The position numbers were made by a program, and so were the translations under genes. The notes under the pieces are model-generated. The model searched no databases. It was not told the DNA's origin and saw only the letters and a program-made list of their open reading frames with translations. From assembly GCF_003863365.1 (NCBI RefSeq), contig NZ_RQXT01000008.1:62001-126000 (forward strand): 64,000 nucleotides of DNA, written 5' to 3'. Origin of the DNA: Mesorhizobium tamadayense. GTDB lineage: Bacteria > Pseudomonadota > Alphaproteobacteria > Rhizobiales > Rhizobiaceae. Shown one piece after another: positions 8,893 through 19,872 of this stretch. Positions within the stretch are counted from its first letter, which is position 1. The number at the start of each line of letters is the position of its first letter.

Positions 8893-10027
8893 AGGCAAAC
8901 GCTTCCTCCGCAGCCGACATGGCGGATGCAGCCAACATCGTGCTGAACACCATCCGCCGCCCGGTGATCATGGTCGATCCCGAGGGGTTCATCACTTTCG
9001 CCAATGCCGACGCGGAGGATTTCTTCCGCTCCAGCGCGACGATGCTTGCCCGCAACACGCTGTCCAAGCTGGTGCCGTTCGGCAGCCCGCTGCTGACGCT
9101 GGTCGATCAGGTGCGCGAGCGCCGCGCGCCGGTCAACGAATATCGGGTCGATGTCTCATCGCCGCGCCTCGGCATCGAAAAGATGGTCGACCTCTATGTC
9201 GCGCCGGTGCCGGAGTTCCCGGGTTCTGTGGTGGTGATGTTCCAGGAACGGTCGATGGCCGACAAGATCGACCGCCAGATGACGCATCGCGGAGCCGCCC
9301 GCTCCGTCACAGGCCTCGCCGCCATGCTGGCGCACGAGATCAAGAACCCGCTTTCCGGCATCCGCGGCGCCGCCCAACTGCTCGAGCTGTCGGCCTCCGA
9401 CGAGGACCGGGCGCTGACGAGGCTGATCACCGACGAGACCGACCGCATCGTCTCGCTCGTCGACCGCATGGAGGTGTTTTCCGACGAGCGGCCGATCGAG
9501 CGCTTTCCCGTCAACATCCATGTCGTACTCGACCATGTGAAGGCGATCGCCAAGAACGGTTTTGCCAAGCGGATCAAGATTTTGGAGGAATATGATCCAT
9601 CGCTTCCTCCGGTCTTTGCCAACCGCGACCAGCTGATCCAGGTGTTCCTCAACCTAGTCAAGAATGCCGCCGAGGCGATCGGCGCCGACCCGCAAGGTGA
9701 GATCATGCTGTCGACCGCCTTCCGCCCAGGCATTCGCGTTTCCGTGCCGGGAACGCAGGACCGCGTCTCGCTGCCGCTGGAGTTCTGCGTGCACGACAAC
9801 GGCTCCGGCGTTTCCGAGGACATCCTGCCTATCCTGTTTGATCCATTCATCACCACCAAGCCGAACGGCTCGGGCCTCGGGCTGGCGCTGGTCGCAAAGC
9901 TCGTCGGCGAGCACGGCGGCATCATAGAATGCGATTCAACGCCGCGCGGAACCACGTTCCGCGTCCTGATGCCGGCCTGGAAGGAAACTTCGCCCGGCGC
10001 CGGCGACGAAGCTGAAGGAGACCGCAA

Positions 10028-10031
<4 letters not shown>
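8889..10031 (+). CDS. ntrB: Nitrogen regulation sensor histidine kinase NtrB
   Basis: This 380-residue cytoplasmic kinase/phosphatase controls NtrC in response to PII signalling. A PAS-type domain occupies about residues 15-120. The dimerisation/phosphoacceptor box is [20 protein letters not shown], with the phospho-His near residue 153. The ATPase domain shows the N box LVKNAAEAI, a DNGSG G1 box and the [10 protein letters not shown]2 box. It has no membrane segment, as expected for NtrB. The start overlaps dusB and the stop overlaps ntrC, each by four bases. Confidence 0.95.
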
Positions 10032-11488
<1,457 letters not shown>

Positions 11489-11508
11489 GCGTTTGATGCC
11501 GAGGCCAG

Positions 11509-11527
11509 GTCAGAGATGGTCTCTGAC
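11509..11527. terminator. Small hairpin between convergent ntrC and reductase genes
   Basis: A perfect 8-bp stem (GTCAGAGA / TCTCTGAC) with a 3-base loop covers the stop codon of the minus-strand gene, 20 bases after the ntrC stop. There is no T-run, so it is at best a weak or Rho-assisted end. Confidence 0.35.
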
Positions 11528-12400
11528 GGTGTCCGCGATCATCACATCGAGGCTGCTGGCCTTCACGCCGAGCAAATGTTCGGTATCGGATGAATCGACC
11601 AGCAACGGACGGTCGAAGAGATAGCGCATTTCCACGGCCTCATGCACGCCCAGGGGTTCCATCTCGGGGACGGAATAACAGCGTATTTGCGAAATCTCCC
11701 TTCCCAGCATCGCCGCGGTTTTCCGCATGAGATCGTGGGGCGAGGCGTGTTGCGAGGGGACATGAAAGGCGCGTCCCCATTCGCCCGTATAGGAAGCTGA
11801 CGCGACGAGCGTCCGGGCGACGTCCTTTGTGAAAGCCCAGGCATGATCGGCATCGAGGTCTCCCAGGAACGCGACGGGTTTGCCTTGAACCACGGAAGGC
11901 AGCGCGAGAAGCGAATAGTAGGTGACCGCGCCATGTCCCAGATAGTCGCTGGAACGCACCTCGACGGCGGGCACTTTGGCGCGAAGCGCCCGCTGCCACA
12001 TTATCGTCCGGACGGTGCCTTTTCTCGACGTCGGGTCGAGAGGCAAGTCCGAATGAAGAGGACTGACGGCGTTCTCGCCATAGCCGTAGAGGTTTCCGAG
12101 CAGGATGATTTTGGCGCCAACGGCTTCCGCCGCGCGCACGGTCCCGTCGAGGATCGGAAAAAAGTCGGTCGGCCACCGATCGTAAGGTGCCATGGCGCAC
12201 ATGAAGATCGCCTCCGCGCCCCGGCTGATGCGTGAGAGTTCGGCGGCATCTGTGGCGTCCGCCTGCGTCGCGCGGACGCCGGGCAAATCAACTTCGCTGA
12301 CGTTCCTGCTTGTGAGGACGACATCATGCCCCTGCTCGCCAAGCATGCGAGCTGTCTCGCGGCCGACCGGGCCTGCTCCGACGATGACGTAGTAGCTCAT
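11510..12400 (-). CDS. NAD(P)-binding NmrA/epimerase-like protein
   Basis: This 296-residue Rossmann-fold protein begins YYVIVGAGPVGRETARMLGEQGHDV, an NAD(P) site of the GxGxxG type. SRNVSEVDLPGV suggests NADP specificity. The later body resembles atypical short-chain reductases (NAD-dependent epimerase/dehydratase or NmrA-like). A YxxxK motif is not obvious, so it may be a regulator or a non-canonical reductase. It is divergent from an AraC-family gene, the classic arrangement of a regulator and its target. The pair interrupts the otherwise contiguous ntrBC-ntrYX block. The substrate is unknown. Confidence 0.75.
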   Translation of the reverse strand: MSYYVIVGAGPVGRETARMLGEQGHDVVLTSRNVSEVDLPGVRATQADATDAAELSRISRGAEAIFMCAMAPYDRWPTDFFPILDGTVRAAEAVGAKIILLGNLYGYGENAVSPLHSDLPLDPTSRKGTVRTIMWQRALRAKVPAVEVRSSDYLGHGAVTYYSLLALPSVVQGKPVAFLGDLDADHAWAFTKDVARTLVASASYTGEWGRAFHVPSQHASPHDLMRKTAAMLGREISQIRCYSVPEMEPLGVHEAVEMRYLFDRPLLVDSSDTEHLLGVKASSLDVMIADTVRDHL

Positions 12401-12518
12401 ATGAACCTCTTTTGCGTTGGCAATCGAGGCGCAGGTCTAACGGGCTTCGGCATTGAAAATCGCGCAGGAACCGCCAAATGTTGGACAGGTTCTGCCATGA
12501 TTTCGAGGCTGGTTTCGC

Positions 12519-13340
12519 ATGCGTCCACAGTTCGCTTCGGCCCGGGCCTCGGCTGGCATAACAATCGCTTCCCGGCATGTCGAAGCAGGCACCTATCGGC
12601 TGCCGCGAGCGCATCATCACCGCATCATGGTCCATGCCAGCGCGGCGACGCGCTCCTACTGCAACGATGCTGGACGATATTTCCTGCGGCGCACCGGTGA
12701 CATCGATTTCGTTCCGGCCGGTGAGGAGGGCGGGTTCGAGGCCGAAACCGCGTTCGACACGATGGAGGTTCGCCTGTCGTCTGCCATGCTCGAGGGCGTG
12801 GCGTCGGAGATCGAAGGCGGCATGAGGACGCGTCGTTTCGACACGCGGCATCTGCTTCGGGACGAACGTATCGAATACCTCGTCCGGGCGCTTGAGACCG
12901 ACCAAAACGCAGGCTCGCCGGGCGGGGCCCTGTTCGCGGAAAGTGTCGGCGTCGCGCTCGCGGTGCGGCTGCTTGGCCTCGACGATTTGGTGACGGATCG
13001 ACCGGTTCGGCTGTCGGATGCGCAGATCAGGCGCGTCCTGGAATATGTCGACGCACATCTTTCAGAACCGCTCACTATCGACACGCTGAGCCGCATTGCC
13101 AACGCCAGCAGCTCGCATCTCAGGACATGGTTCAAGGCGGCGACCGGCATGACCCTTCACCGCTATGTGCTGCGACGCCGGGTCGAACGTGCGCGCTCCC
13201 TGATTCTGGAAAGCGACCTCAGCACCAGCGAAGTGGCATATCTGACTGGCTTCGCGCATCAGTCGCGTCTGGCGCATTGGATGCGCCGCGAGACTGGACA
13301 GACGCCGCGCAGCTTGCGACGGGCGCGATTGGGAGCCTGA
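12519..13340 (+). CDS. AraC-family transcriptional regulator
   Basis: This 273-residue protein has a C-terminal AraC/XylS double helix-turn-helix. The segment from about 165 onward contains LTIDTLSRIANASSSHLRTWFKAATG and then STSEVAYLTGFAHQSRLAHWMRRETGQTPRSLRR. The N-terminal 150 residues are a weakly conserved cupin-like sensor region. It is divergent from the NmrA-like gene with about 118 bases between starts, so it probably controls that gene. The start is uncertain because no strong ribosome site precedes ATG 12519. It lies between ntrC and ntrY, where rhizobial relatives often have nothing (my recollection). Confidence 0.85.
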   Translation: MRPQFASARASAGITIASRHVEAGTYRLPRAHHHRIMVHASAATRSYCNDAGRYFLRRTGDIDFVPAGEEGGFEAETAFDTMEVRLSSAMLEGVASEIEGGMRTRRFDTRHLLRDERIEYLVRALETDQNAGSPGGALFAESVGVALAVRLLGLDDLVTDRPVRLSDAQIRRVLEYVDAHLSEPLTIDTLSRIANASSSHLRTWFKAATGMTLHRYVLRRRVERARSLILESDLSTSEVAYLTGFAHQSRLAHWMRRETGQTPRSLRRARLGA

Positions 13341-13437
13341 CGCGAGCCAACGATTCGCCGGGCCACCTTGTTCGGGATCGCCGGCGAGGTGTTTTAAGTG
13401 AATGAACCGGGGAAAGATTTCCGTCCCGGCCACACTT

Positions 13438-13466
13438 GTTGCATAATCGCCACAATGCGTTGCATA
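13438..13466 (+). promoter_or_regulatory. Paired GTTGCATA direct repeat upstream of ntrY
   Basis: GTTGCATA occurs at 13438-13445 and again at 13459-13466, a 21-base period (two helical turns) and about 35-60 bases before the ntrY ATG. The spacing suggests a dimeric regulator site. No factor can be assigned. Confidence 0.3.
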
Positions 13467-13499
13467 CATCCGACGCAATGACAAACTCCAGACGGCGAT

Positions 13500-15791
13500 A
13501 TGGCTGCTGAGGCTCCAACATTGAACCAACCGCTTTTCAGCCGGGTCGGCGTTCACGACGGCCGCCGGCTGCTGGCGCTGCCCGGCGTGGTCGCGATCGT
13601 GGGCGCCATGATCACGGCGGCGATCTCGTTTGCGATCCTTGTCGGCGCGACCCCGATCGCGCCGAATGCGAACGCCACCTGGGCGCTGATCGCGCTCAAC
13701 GCTGTCTTCGTTCTGTTCCTGATCGCCCTGGTCAGCCGCGAGATCCGCCGCATCGTCATGGCGCGCCGGCACGGCCGTGCGGCCTCGCGGCTGCATGTGC
13801 GCATCGTCGCCATGTTCGCGCTGGTCGCCGCCATCCCGGCGATCATGGTGGCGATCATCGCCTCGATCACGCTCGATATCGGCCTCGACCGCTGGTTCGA
13901 GATTCGCACCAAGACGATCGTCAATTCATCGCTGTCGATCGCCGATGCCTATGTCCAAGAAAATGCGCGCAACCTGCAGGGCACGACGCTTTCGATGGCC
14001 TATGACCTCGATGCCTCGCGCACGCTCTACGGGCTCGACCGCACCGGCTTTCTCGATCTCATGAACAAGGAGGCCGTTGGCCGCGGGCTGGCACATGCGG
14101 CGCTGATCAAGCCTGACGGCTCCTTCGTCATGAGCGCCAAGACCGACGCCGACTTCGCGATGCCCGAGCCGCCTGCCGGCGCGGTCAACACGGCAGCCGA
14201 CGGCAAGCCGGTGTTGATCGAGCCGCGCACCCGCAACATCATGGGCGCCATCGTCAAGCTGCGCGAGATCGACGGTCTTTACCTTTACACGATCCGGCTC
14301 GTGGACCCGGACGTCATCAAGGCGCGGCAGATCGTACGGTCGAACACCGACGAGTATCGCGGACTGGAAGAGAACCGCCGCACCTCGCAGGTCGCTTTCG
14401 CGCTACCCTATCTGTCGCTGACCCTTATCGTCATCCTATCGGCGATCTGGACCGGCATTGCGGTCGCCGACCGGCTGGTCCGGCCGATCCGGCAACTGAT
14501 CGGCGCGGCCGACGAGGTGGCGACCGGCAATCTCGACGTCGCCGTCCCCGTGCGCCAGTCCGACGGCGACGTCGCTTCGCTCGGCGACACCTTCAACAAC
14601 ATGATCCTCGAGCTCAAATCGCAGCGCAACGAGCTGCTGTCCGCCAAAGACCTGATCGACGAGCGGCGGCGCTTCTCGGAGGCGGTGCTGGCCGGCGTGA
14701 CCGCGGGCGTCATCGGCGTCGATCCCTACGGCATCGTCACCATCGTCAATCGATCGGCCGAAACGATGCTCGCGATCTCGGCGAGCGCCGCGCTCGGACA
14801 GAACCTATCGGCCATCCTGCCGCATGTCGGCCGCGTCTTCGAGATCGGGCGCCAATCCGGCAAGCCGGTCTATCGCGAGCAGGTGACGTTCTTCCGCACC
14901 GGCATGGAACGGACCTTCAATGTCCAGGTCACCGTCGAGGCGGGAGACGACGGCTCGGAAGAAAAATCCTATGTCGTCACCGTCGACGACATCACCGATC
15001 TCGTGCAGGCACAGCGCTCTTCGGCGTGGGCGGATGTGGCACGGCGCATTGCCCACGAGATCAAGAATCCGCTGACGCCGATCCAGCTCTCGGCTGAGCG
15101 CATCAAGCGCCGTTACGGCAAGGTCATCACCGAGGACCGCGAGGTCTTCGATCAGTGTACCGACACCATCATCCGACAGGTCGAGGACATTGGCCGCATG
15201 GTCGACGAATTCTCGGCCTTCGCCCGCATGCCGAAGCCGGAGATGAAAGTCATCGATCTGCGCGAATCGCTGCGCGAGGCGTCGTTCCTGGTGGAAGTCA
15301 GCCGTTCCGACATTGCTTTCCAGCGCGATTTCGGCAACGAGCCTCTCAAGGGAACGTTCGACAGCCGCCTGATGGCGCAGGCCTTCGGCAATGTCGTCAA
15401 GAACGCCGCCGAGGCCATCGACGGACTTGATGCGAAAGACCGTTCCGACGGCACAATCCGGATTCAAGCCGGGCGCCAAGATGGCGCCATCAGAATCGAC
15501 GTTATCGACAACGGCAAAGGGCTGCCGCACGAGAATCGGCAGAGGCTGCTCGAGCCCTACATGACGACGCGCGAAAAAGGCACCGGCCTTGGCCTCGCTA
15601 TCGTCAAGAAGATCGTGGAGGACCATGGCGGAAGGCTCGAACTGCACGACGCGCCGCCGGATTTCCACGGCGGCCGGGGCGCGATGATCTCGATCATCCT
15701 GCCGCCGGCTGCGGTCGTCGCCGCGCCGCCACGCGGCGAGGGTCGCAACGAACACGAACGAGAAACTGAAAAGGTCGGTAATGGCGTCTGA
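13500..15791 (+). CDS. ntrY: Nitrogen regulation membrane sensor kinase NtrY
   Basis: This 763-residue sensor kinase has several N-terminal membrane helices (about 25-52, 60-82 and 98-120). A long periplasmic sensor region follows, then a further helix near 300-322, a HAMP domain (VADRLVRPIRQLIGAADEV), a PAS domain, and the kinase core. The phospho-His box is [22 protein letters not shown], with N box [17 protein letters not shown], and a GTGLGLAIV G2 box. It responds to nitrogen, oxygen or redox cues in relatives. The 3' end overlaps ntrX by 11 bases. It is preceded by its own 160-base gap, so it probably has a separate promoter from ntrBC. Confidence 0.95.
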   Translation: MAAEAPTLNQPLFSRVGVHDGRRLLALPGVVAIVGAMITAAISFAILVGATPIAPNANATWALIALNAVFVLFLIALVSREIRRIVMARRHGRAASRLHVRIVAMFALVAAIPAIMVAIIASITLDIGLDRWFEIRTKTIVNSSLSIADAYVQENARNLQGTTLSMAYDLDASRTLYGLDRTGFLDLMNKEAVGRGLAHAALIKPDGSFVMSAKTDADFAMPEPPAGAVNTAADGKPVLIEPRTRNIMGAIVKLREIDGLYLYTIRLVDPDVIKARQIVRSNTDEYRGLEENRRTSQVAFALPYLSLTLIVILSAIWTGIAVADRLVRPIRQLIGAADEVATGNLDVAVPVRQSDGDVASLGDTFNNMILELKSQRNELLSAKDLIDERRRFSEAVLAGVTAGVIGVDPYGIVTIVNRSAETMLAISASAALGQNLSAILPHVGRVFEIGRQSGKPVYREQVTFFRTGMERTFNVQVTVEAGDDGSEEKSYVVTVDDITDLVQAQRSSAWADVARRIAHEIKNPLTPIQLSAERIKRRYGKVITEDREVFDQCTDTIIRQVEDIGRMVDEFSAFARMPKPEMKVIDLRESLREASFLVEVSRSDIAFQRDFGNEPLKGTFDSRLMAQAFGNVVKNAAEAIDGLDAKDRSDGTIRIQAGRQDGAIRIDVIDNGKGLPHENRQRLLEPYMTTREKGTGLGLAIVKKIVEDHGGRLELHDAPPDFHGGRGAMISIILPPAAVVAAPPRGEGRNEHERETEKVGNGV

Positions 15792-17142
15792 TATTCTCAT
15801 CGTCGATGACGAGGAAGACATCCGCGAGCTCGTCGCTGGCATCCTGAGCGACGAAGGTCATGAAACCCGCACGGCACACGATGCCGATAGCGCATTGTCG
15901 GCAATTGCCGATCGCGCGCCGCGGCTGATTTTCCTCGATATCTGGCTGCAGGGCTCGCGCCTCGACGGTCTCGCGCTTCTCGACGAGATCAAGACGATGC
16001 ATCCGAGCATGCCGGTGGTGATGATCTCCGGCCATGGCAACATCGAAACGGCCGTTTCGGCCATCCGTCGCGGCGCTTATGATTTCATCGAGAAGCCGTT
16101 TAAGGCGGACCGTCTCATCCTGGTCGCCGAACGAGCGCTGGAAACGTCAAAATTGCGGCGCGAGGTCTCCGACCTCAAGCTGCGCAGCGGCGAGACCTTC
16201 GACCTGATCGGCATGTCGTCGGCGATGAGCCAGTTGCGTCAAACCATCGAGCGCGTCGCGCCGACCAACAGCCGCGTCATGATTGTCGGTCCTTCCGGCT
16301 CCGGCAAGGAACTGGCGGCGCGCGCCATCCACGCGCTGTCGGCGCGCAAGAACGGACCGTTCGTGACGCTGAGCGCTGCCACCATCACGCCCGAGCGTAT
16401 GGAGATCGAGCTGTTCGGCACCGAATCGAACGGCACCGAACGCAAGGTCGGCGCGCTGGAGGAGGCGCATCGCGGCATCCTCTACATCGACGAAGTGGCC
16501 GACATGCCGCGCGAGACGCAGAACAAGATCCTGCGCGTGCTGGTCGAGCAGCAGTTCGAACGGGTAGGGGGCACAAAGCGCGTCAAGGTCGACGTCCGCA
16601 TCATCTCCTCGACAGCGCAAAACCTGGAGGCGATGATTGCCGACGGCCGCTTCCGCGAGGACCTCTATCATCGCCTGGCGGTGGTTCCGGTCATCGTGCC
16701 GGGTCTTGCCGAGCGGCGCGAGGACATTCCTTATCTCGTCGACAATTTCATGAAGCAGATCGCGCGCCAGGCCGGCATCAGGCCGCGCCGCATCGGCGAC
16801 GACGCGCTCGCCGTGCTGCAGGCGCACAACTGGCCGGGAAACGTGCGCCAGCTGCGCAATAATGTCGAGCGGCTGATGATCCTGGCGCGCGGCGGCGAAG
16901 TCGATGCGCCGATCACCGCCGACCTTCTGCCCTCGGAGATCGGCGACGTCATGCCGCGCACGCCGAACCAGTCGGATCAGCACATCATGGCGCTGCCTCT
17001 GCGCGAGGCGCGCGAGCAGTTCGAGAAGGACTATCTGATCGCCCAGATCAACCGCTTCGGCGGCAACATCTCGAAGACGGCCGAGTTCATCGGCATGGAG
17101 CGCTCCGCCCTGCACCGCAAGCTGAAGTCGCTGGGTGTGTAG
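15781..17142 (+). CDS. ntrX: Response regulator NtrX (NtrC-like, degenerate sigma-54 loop)
   Basis: This 453-residue partner of NtrY has a receiver domain with D53 in IFLDIWLQG and K in IEKPF. It also has an AAA+ domain with Walker A GPSGSGKE and a C-terminal Fis-type helix-turn-helix (GGNISKTAEFIGMERSALHRKLKSLG). At the position of the GAFTGA loop the sequence reads ELFGTESNGTERKVGALEEA, so the sigma-54 contact motif is missing. The Walker B region is LYIDEVAD. It therefore probably regulates without the usual sigma-54 activation, as reported for several NtrX proteins. It overlaps ntrY by 11 bases, indicating tight coupling. Confidence 0.94.
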   Translation: MASDILIVDDEEDIRELVAGILSDEGHETRTAHDADSALSAIADRAPRLIFLDIWLQGSRLDGLALLDEIKTMHPSMPVVMISGHGNIETAVSAIRRGAYDFIEKPFKADRLILVAERALETSKLRREVSDLKLRSGETFDLIGMSSAMSQLRQTIERVAPTNSRVMIVGPSGSGKELAARAIHALSARKNGPFVTLSAATITPERMEIELFGTESNGTERKVGALEEAHRGILYIDEVADMPRETQNKILRVLVEQQFERVGGTKRVKVDVRIISSTAQNLEAMIADGRFREDLYHRLAVVPVIVPGLAERREDIPYLVDNFMKQIARQAGIRPRRIGDDALAVLQAHNWPGNVRQLRNNVERLMILARGGEVDAPITADLLPSEIGDVMPRTPNQSDQHIMALPLREAREQFEKDYLIAQINRFGGNISKTAEFIGMERSALHRKLKSLGV

Positions 17143-17224
17143 CGAGCGGGTTGGCCCACGCGATTGTCCGTTACGACGTCGGCGGAATCACCTAAGAAAG
17201 CCGGACATTTCCCAGAGGTAGCTC

Positions 17225-18088
17225 ATGCCGCGCATTGCCTATGTCAACGGGCGCTACGTCGCCCATGCCGAAGCCAGCGTCCATATCGAGGATCGCGGCT
17301 ACCAGTTCGCCGACGGTGTCTATGAGGTTTGCGAGGTGGCGCGCGGCTTTATCGTAGACATGCCGCGTCATCTTGCCCGGCTCAAGCGCTCGCTGAAGGA
17401 ATTGTCGATCGCCTGGCCCGTCTCCGAGGGCGTCCTGCCGATGCTGCTGCGCGAGGTCGTGCGCCGCAACCACGTCGTCGATGGCCTCGTCTATCTCCAG
17501 GTGACGCGCGGCGTCGCCAGCCGTGAATTCGTCTTTCCGGCGGCGGGCACCCGGCCGTCCCTGGTGATAACCGCCAGGAAGGCCGATCCCTCTACTGCCG
17601 CCAAGCGGGTCGAGAACGGCATCAAGGTCATCACCGTTCCGGAGAATCGCTGGGACCGCGTCGACATCAAGAGCACCGGCCTTTTGCCCAATGTGCTCGC
17701 CAAGCAGAAGGCCAAGGAAGCCGGCGCCCAGGAGGCCTGGTTCGTCGATGCCGACGGCACGGTCAAGGAAGGTGGTTCGTCCAACGCATGGATCATCACC
17801 AGGGACGGCGTGCTGGTGACGCGGCCGGCCGAGCAGGGCATTCTGCGCGGCATCACGCGCACTACGCTGTTCGATGTCGCCGCCAAGCTTGGCTTGAAGA
17901 TCGAGGAGCGCGGGTTTTCGGTGGCCGAAGCCAAGGCCGCGCGCGAGGCTTTCATCAGTTCCGCGACCACGATCGCCATGCCAGTGGTCGAAATCGACGG
18001 CGCGCCGATCGCAAACGGCCACCCCGGTTCTACGACACTTTCGTTGCGGCAGGCCTTTTTTGACATTGCGGAAAAAAGTCCAGCCTGA
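17225..18088 (+). CDS. dat: D-amino-acid transaminase (class IV PLP aminotransferase)
   Basis: This 287-residue fold-type IV PLP enzyme converts D-alanine and 2-oxoglutarate to pyruvate and D-glutamate, which feeds peptidoglycan synthesis. The start YVNGRYVAHAEASVHIEDRGYQFADGVYEV matches D-amino-acid transaminases. The PLP lysine is probably that in RVDIKSTGLLPNVLAKQKAKE. The substrate loop GGSSNAWI and the phosphate-binding GILRGITR motif are visible. Branched-chain aminotransferases of the same fold are longer and differ at the N-terminus. In rhizobia this gene commonly lies between ntrX and hfq, as here. A hairpin follows it. Confidence 0.88.
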   Translation: MPRIAYVNGRYVAHAEASVHIEDRGYQFADGVYEVCEVARGFIVDMPRHLARLKRSLKELSIAWPVSEGVLPMLLREVVRRNHVVDGLVYLQVTRGVASREFVFPAAGTRPSLVITARKADPSTAAKRVENGIKVITVPENRWDRVDIKSTGLLPNVLAKQKAKEAGAQEAWFVDADGTVKEGGSSNAWIITRDGVLVTRPAEQGILRGITRTTLFDVAAKLGLKIEERGFSVAEAKAAREAFISSATTIAMPVVEIDGAPIANGHPGSTTLSLRQAFFDIAEKSPA

Positions 18089-18128
18089 TAACCGCAAAGG
18101 TGGAATAAACCTCAACTATCTCGTTCTG

Positions 18129-18148
18129 CTTGCCGTTTAGACGGCAAG
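18129..18148. terminator. Hairpin between dat and hfq
   Basis: A perfect 8-bp inverted repeat (CTTGCCGT / ACGGCAAG) with a 4-base loop lies 40 bases after dat. No T-run follows on the plus strand, so termination there is uncertain; it could also lie in the hfq leader. Confidence 0.35.
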
Positions 18149-18231
18149 AGGGGGTTTGCGCGCTTGACAGGTGCCTCGTAATTTGGCGCATTGGCTTGCA
18201 AACCGAAGGGGATCGGCGAAAGACAAAAACA

Positions 18232-18477
18232 ATGGCGGAACGATCGCAAAACCTTCAGGACCTGTTCCTGAATTCAGTTCGCAAGAGCAAAAATCCACTT
18301 ACCATCTTCCTCATCAACGGTGTGAAGCTGACCGGCGTCGTCACTTCGTTCGACAATTTCTGTGTGTTGTTGCGGCGCGACGGGCACTCCCAGCTCGTTT
18401 ACAAGCACGCCATTTCCACGATCATGCCGAGCCAGCCGGTTCAGATGTTCGATGGCGAGGAAAGCCAGGGCGCCTGA
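18232..18477 (+). CDS. hfq: RNA chaperone Hfq
   Basis: This 81-residue Sm-like hexameric RNA chaperone promotes small-RNA/mRNA pairing. The N-terminus [31 protein letters not shown] carries the uridine-binding residues. [11 protein letters not shown] is the Sm1 motif and [10 protein letters not shown] is the Sm2 motif. The protein ends in a short acidic tail, as in alphaproteobacteria. ATG 18232 fits homologues; an in-frame ATG at 18130 would add 34 unrelated residues. hflX follows directly with no gap. Confidence 0.97.
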   Translation: MAERSQNLQDLFLNSVRKSKNPLTIFLINGVKLTGVVTSFDNFCVLLRRDGHSQLVYKHAISTIMPSQPVQMFDGEESQGA

Positions 18478-19866
18478 TTGGCACGTGAGAAGGACGCGGA
18501 CCGCAGCGTTCGCGGGAAACAAGGACACCAACTCGGGCCGGAAGCCAAGGATCCGACCCGGGCTGTCGTCATTGTGCCGGTGCTCACGCGCCAGCCGCGC
18601 GGCGACGATGATTCGAGCCGGCCGCGCCTGAGCCGCTCGGCGGATGCCCGCCACGACGAGGCGGTCGGGCTCGCCAGCGCCATCGACCTCGATCCGGTCC
18701 ACACGGCGGTGGTGACGGTCACCGACCCGCGCCCGGCAACGCTGCTCGGCAGCGGCAAGGTGGCGGAGTTCGCCGACATCGTGAAGGAACGCAAGGCGGA
18801 GCTGGTCATCGTCGACCATCCGCTGACACCGGTGCAGCAACGCAACCTCGAGAAGGAACTGAACGCCAAGGTGCTTGATCGCACCGGGCTGATTCTCGAG
18901 ATTTTCGGCGAACGGGCACGGACCAAGGAAGGTACCCTCCAAGTCGAGCTGGCGCATCTCAACTACCAGAAGGGCCGCCTGGTGCGGAGCTGGACCCACC
19001 TCGAACGGCAACGCGGCGGCGCTGGTTTCCTCGGCGGTCCCGGCGAAACGCAGATCGAGTCCGACCGGCGCATCCTGCAGGACAAGATCACCAAGCTCAA
19101 ACATGAGCTGGAGACGGTTCGGCGAACCCGCGACCTGCACCGCGCCAAGCGCAAGAAGGTGCCGTTCCCGGTCGTGGCGATCGTCGGCTACACCAATGCC
19201 GGAAAGTCGACGCTGTTCAACCGGCTGACCGGGGCAGGGGTGCTGGCCGAGGACATGCTGTTTGCCACGCTCGACCCGACATTGCGCCGGGTGCGCCTGC
19301 CGCACGGCACGCCGATTATCCTGTCGGACACGGTCGGCTTCATCTCGGACCTGCCGACGCATCTGGTCGCGGCCTTCCGGGCGACGCTGGAAGAGGTCGT
19401 CGAGGCCGACCTCGTGCTGCATCTGCGCGACATTTCCGATCCCGACACGACCGCCCAGGCGGAGGATGTCGAGCGCATCCTCGGTGATCTCGGGGTCGAT
19501 GCGGCGGACACCGGCCGCGTGATCGAGGTGTGGAATAAGATCGACCTGCTCGACGAAAGCAATCGCGAGCGCCTGCTTGCCGAGAGCGCCGGCGGCAAGG
19601 CGCCGCCGATCGCGATATCGGCGGCAACAGGTGAAGGCATCGACGCGCTGAAGGCGCTCATCGAGACGCGCGTGTCGGGCGAGCTGGAAACGCTGACGGT
19701 GACGCTGAGCCCCGCTGAGCTCGGCCAGGTCGACTGGCTGTATCGCAACGGCGATGTCGTTTCGCGAACCGACAATGAAGACGGCAGCGTCACAATCTCG
19801 TTGACGGCGACGCATAGCGCGAGGCAGGAGATCGAGAGCCGAATGAACCGCAGGAACAACGGCTAA
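18478..19866 (+). CDS. hflX: GTPase HflX
   Basis: This 462-residue ribosome-associated GTPase splits stalled 70S ribosomes in E. coli. The N-terminal HflX domain includes VDHPLTPVQQRNLEKEL and the GGPGETQIESDRR segment. The G domain has G1 GYTNAGKSTLFNRL, G3 DTVGFISDLP and G4 NKIDLLD. The reading frame begins with TTG at 18478, immediately after the hfq TGA, giving MAREKDADR. I accept this rare start because the frame is closed upstream and the junction implies coupling with hfq. A later start near residue 26 (RAVVIVPV) cannot be excluded. Confidence 0.94.
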   Translation: MAREKDADRSVRGKQGHQLGPEAKDPTRAVVIVPVLTRQPRGDDDSSRPRLSRSADARHDEAVGLASAIDLDPVHTAVVTVTDPRPATLLGSGKVAEFADIVKERKAELVIVDHPLTPVQQRNLEKELNAKVLDRTGLILEIFGERARTKEGTLQVELAHLNYQKGRLVRSWTHLERQRGGAGFLGGPGETQIESDRRILQDKITKLKHELETVRRTRDLHRAKRKKVPFPVVAIVGYTNAGKSTLFNRLTGAGVLAEDMLFATLDPTLRRVRLPHGTPIILSDTVGFISDLPTHLVAAFRATLEEVVEADLVLHLRDISDPDTTAQAEDVERILGDLGVDAADTGRVIEVWNKIDLLDESNRERLLAESAGGKAPPIAISAATGEGIDALKALIETRVSGELETLTVTLSPAELGQVDWLYRNGDVVSRTDNEDGSVTISLTATHSARQEIESRMNRRNNG

Positions 19867-19872
19867 GCTACG

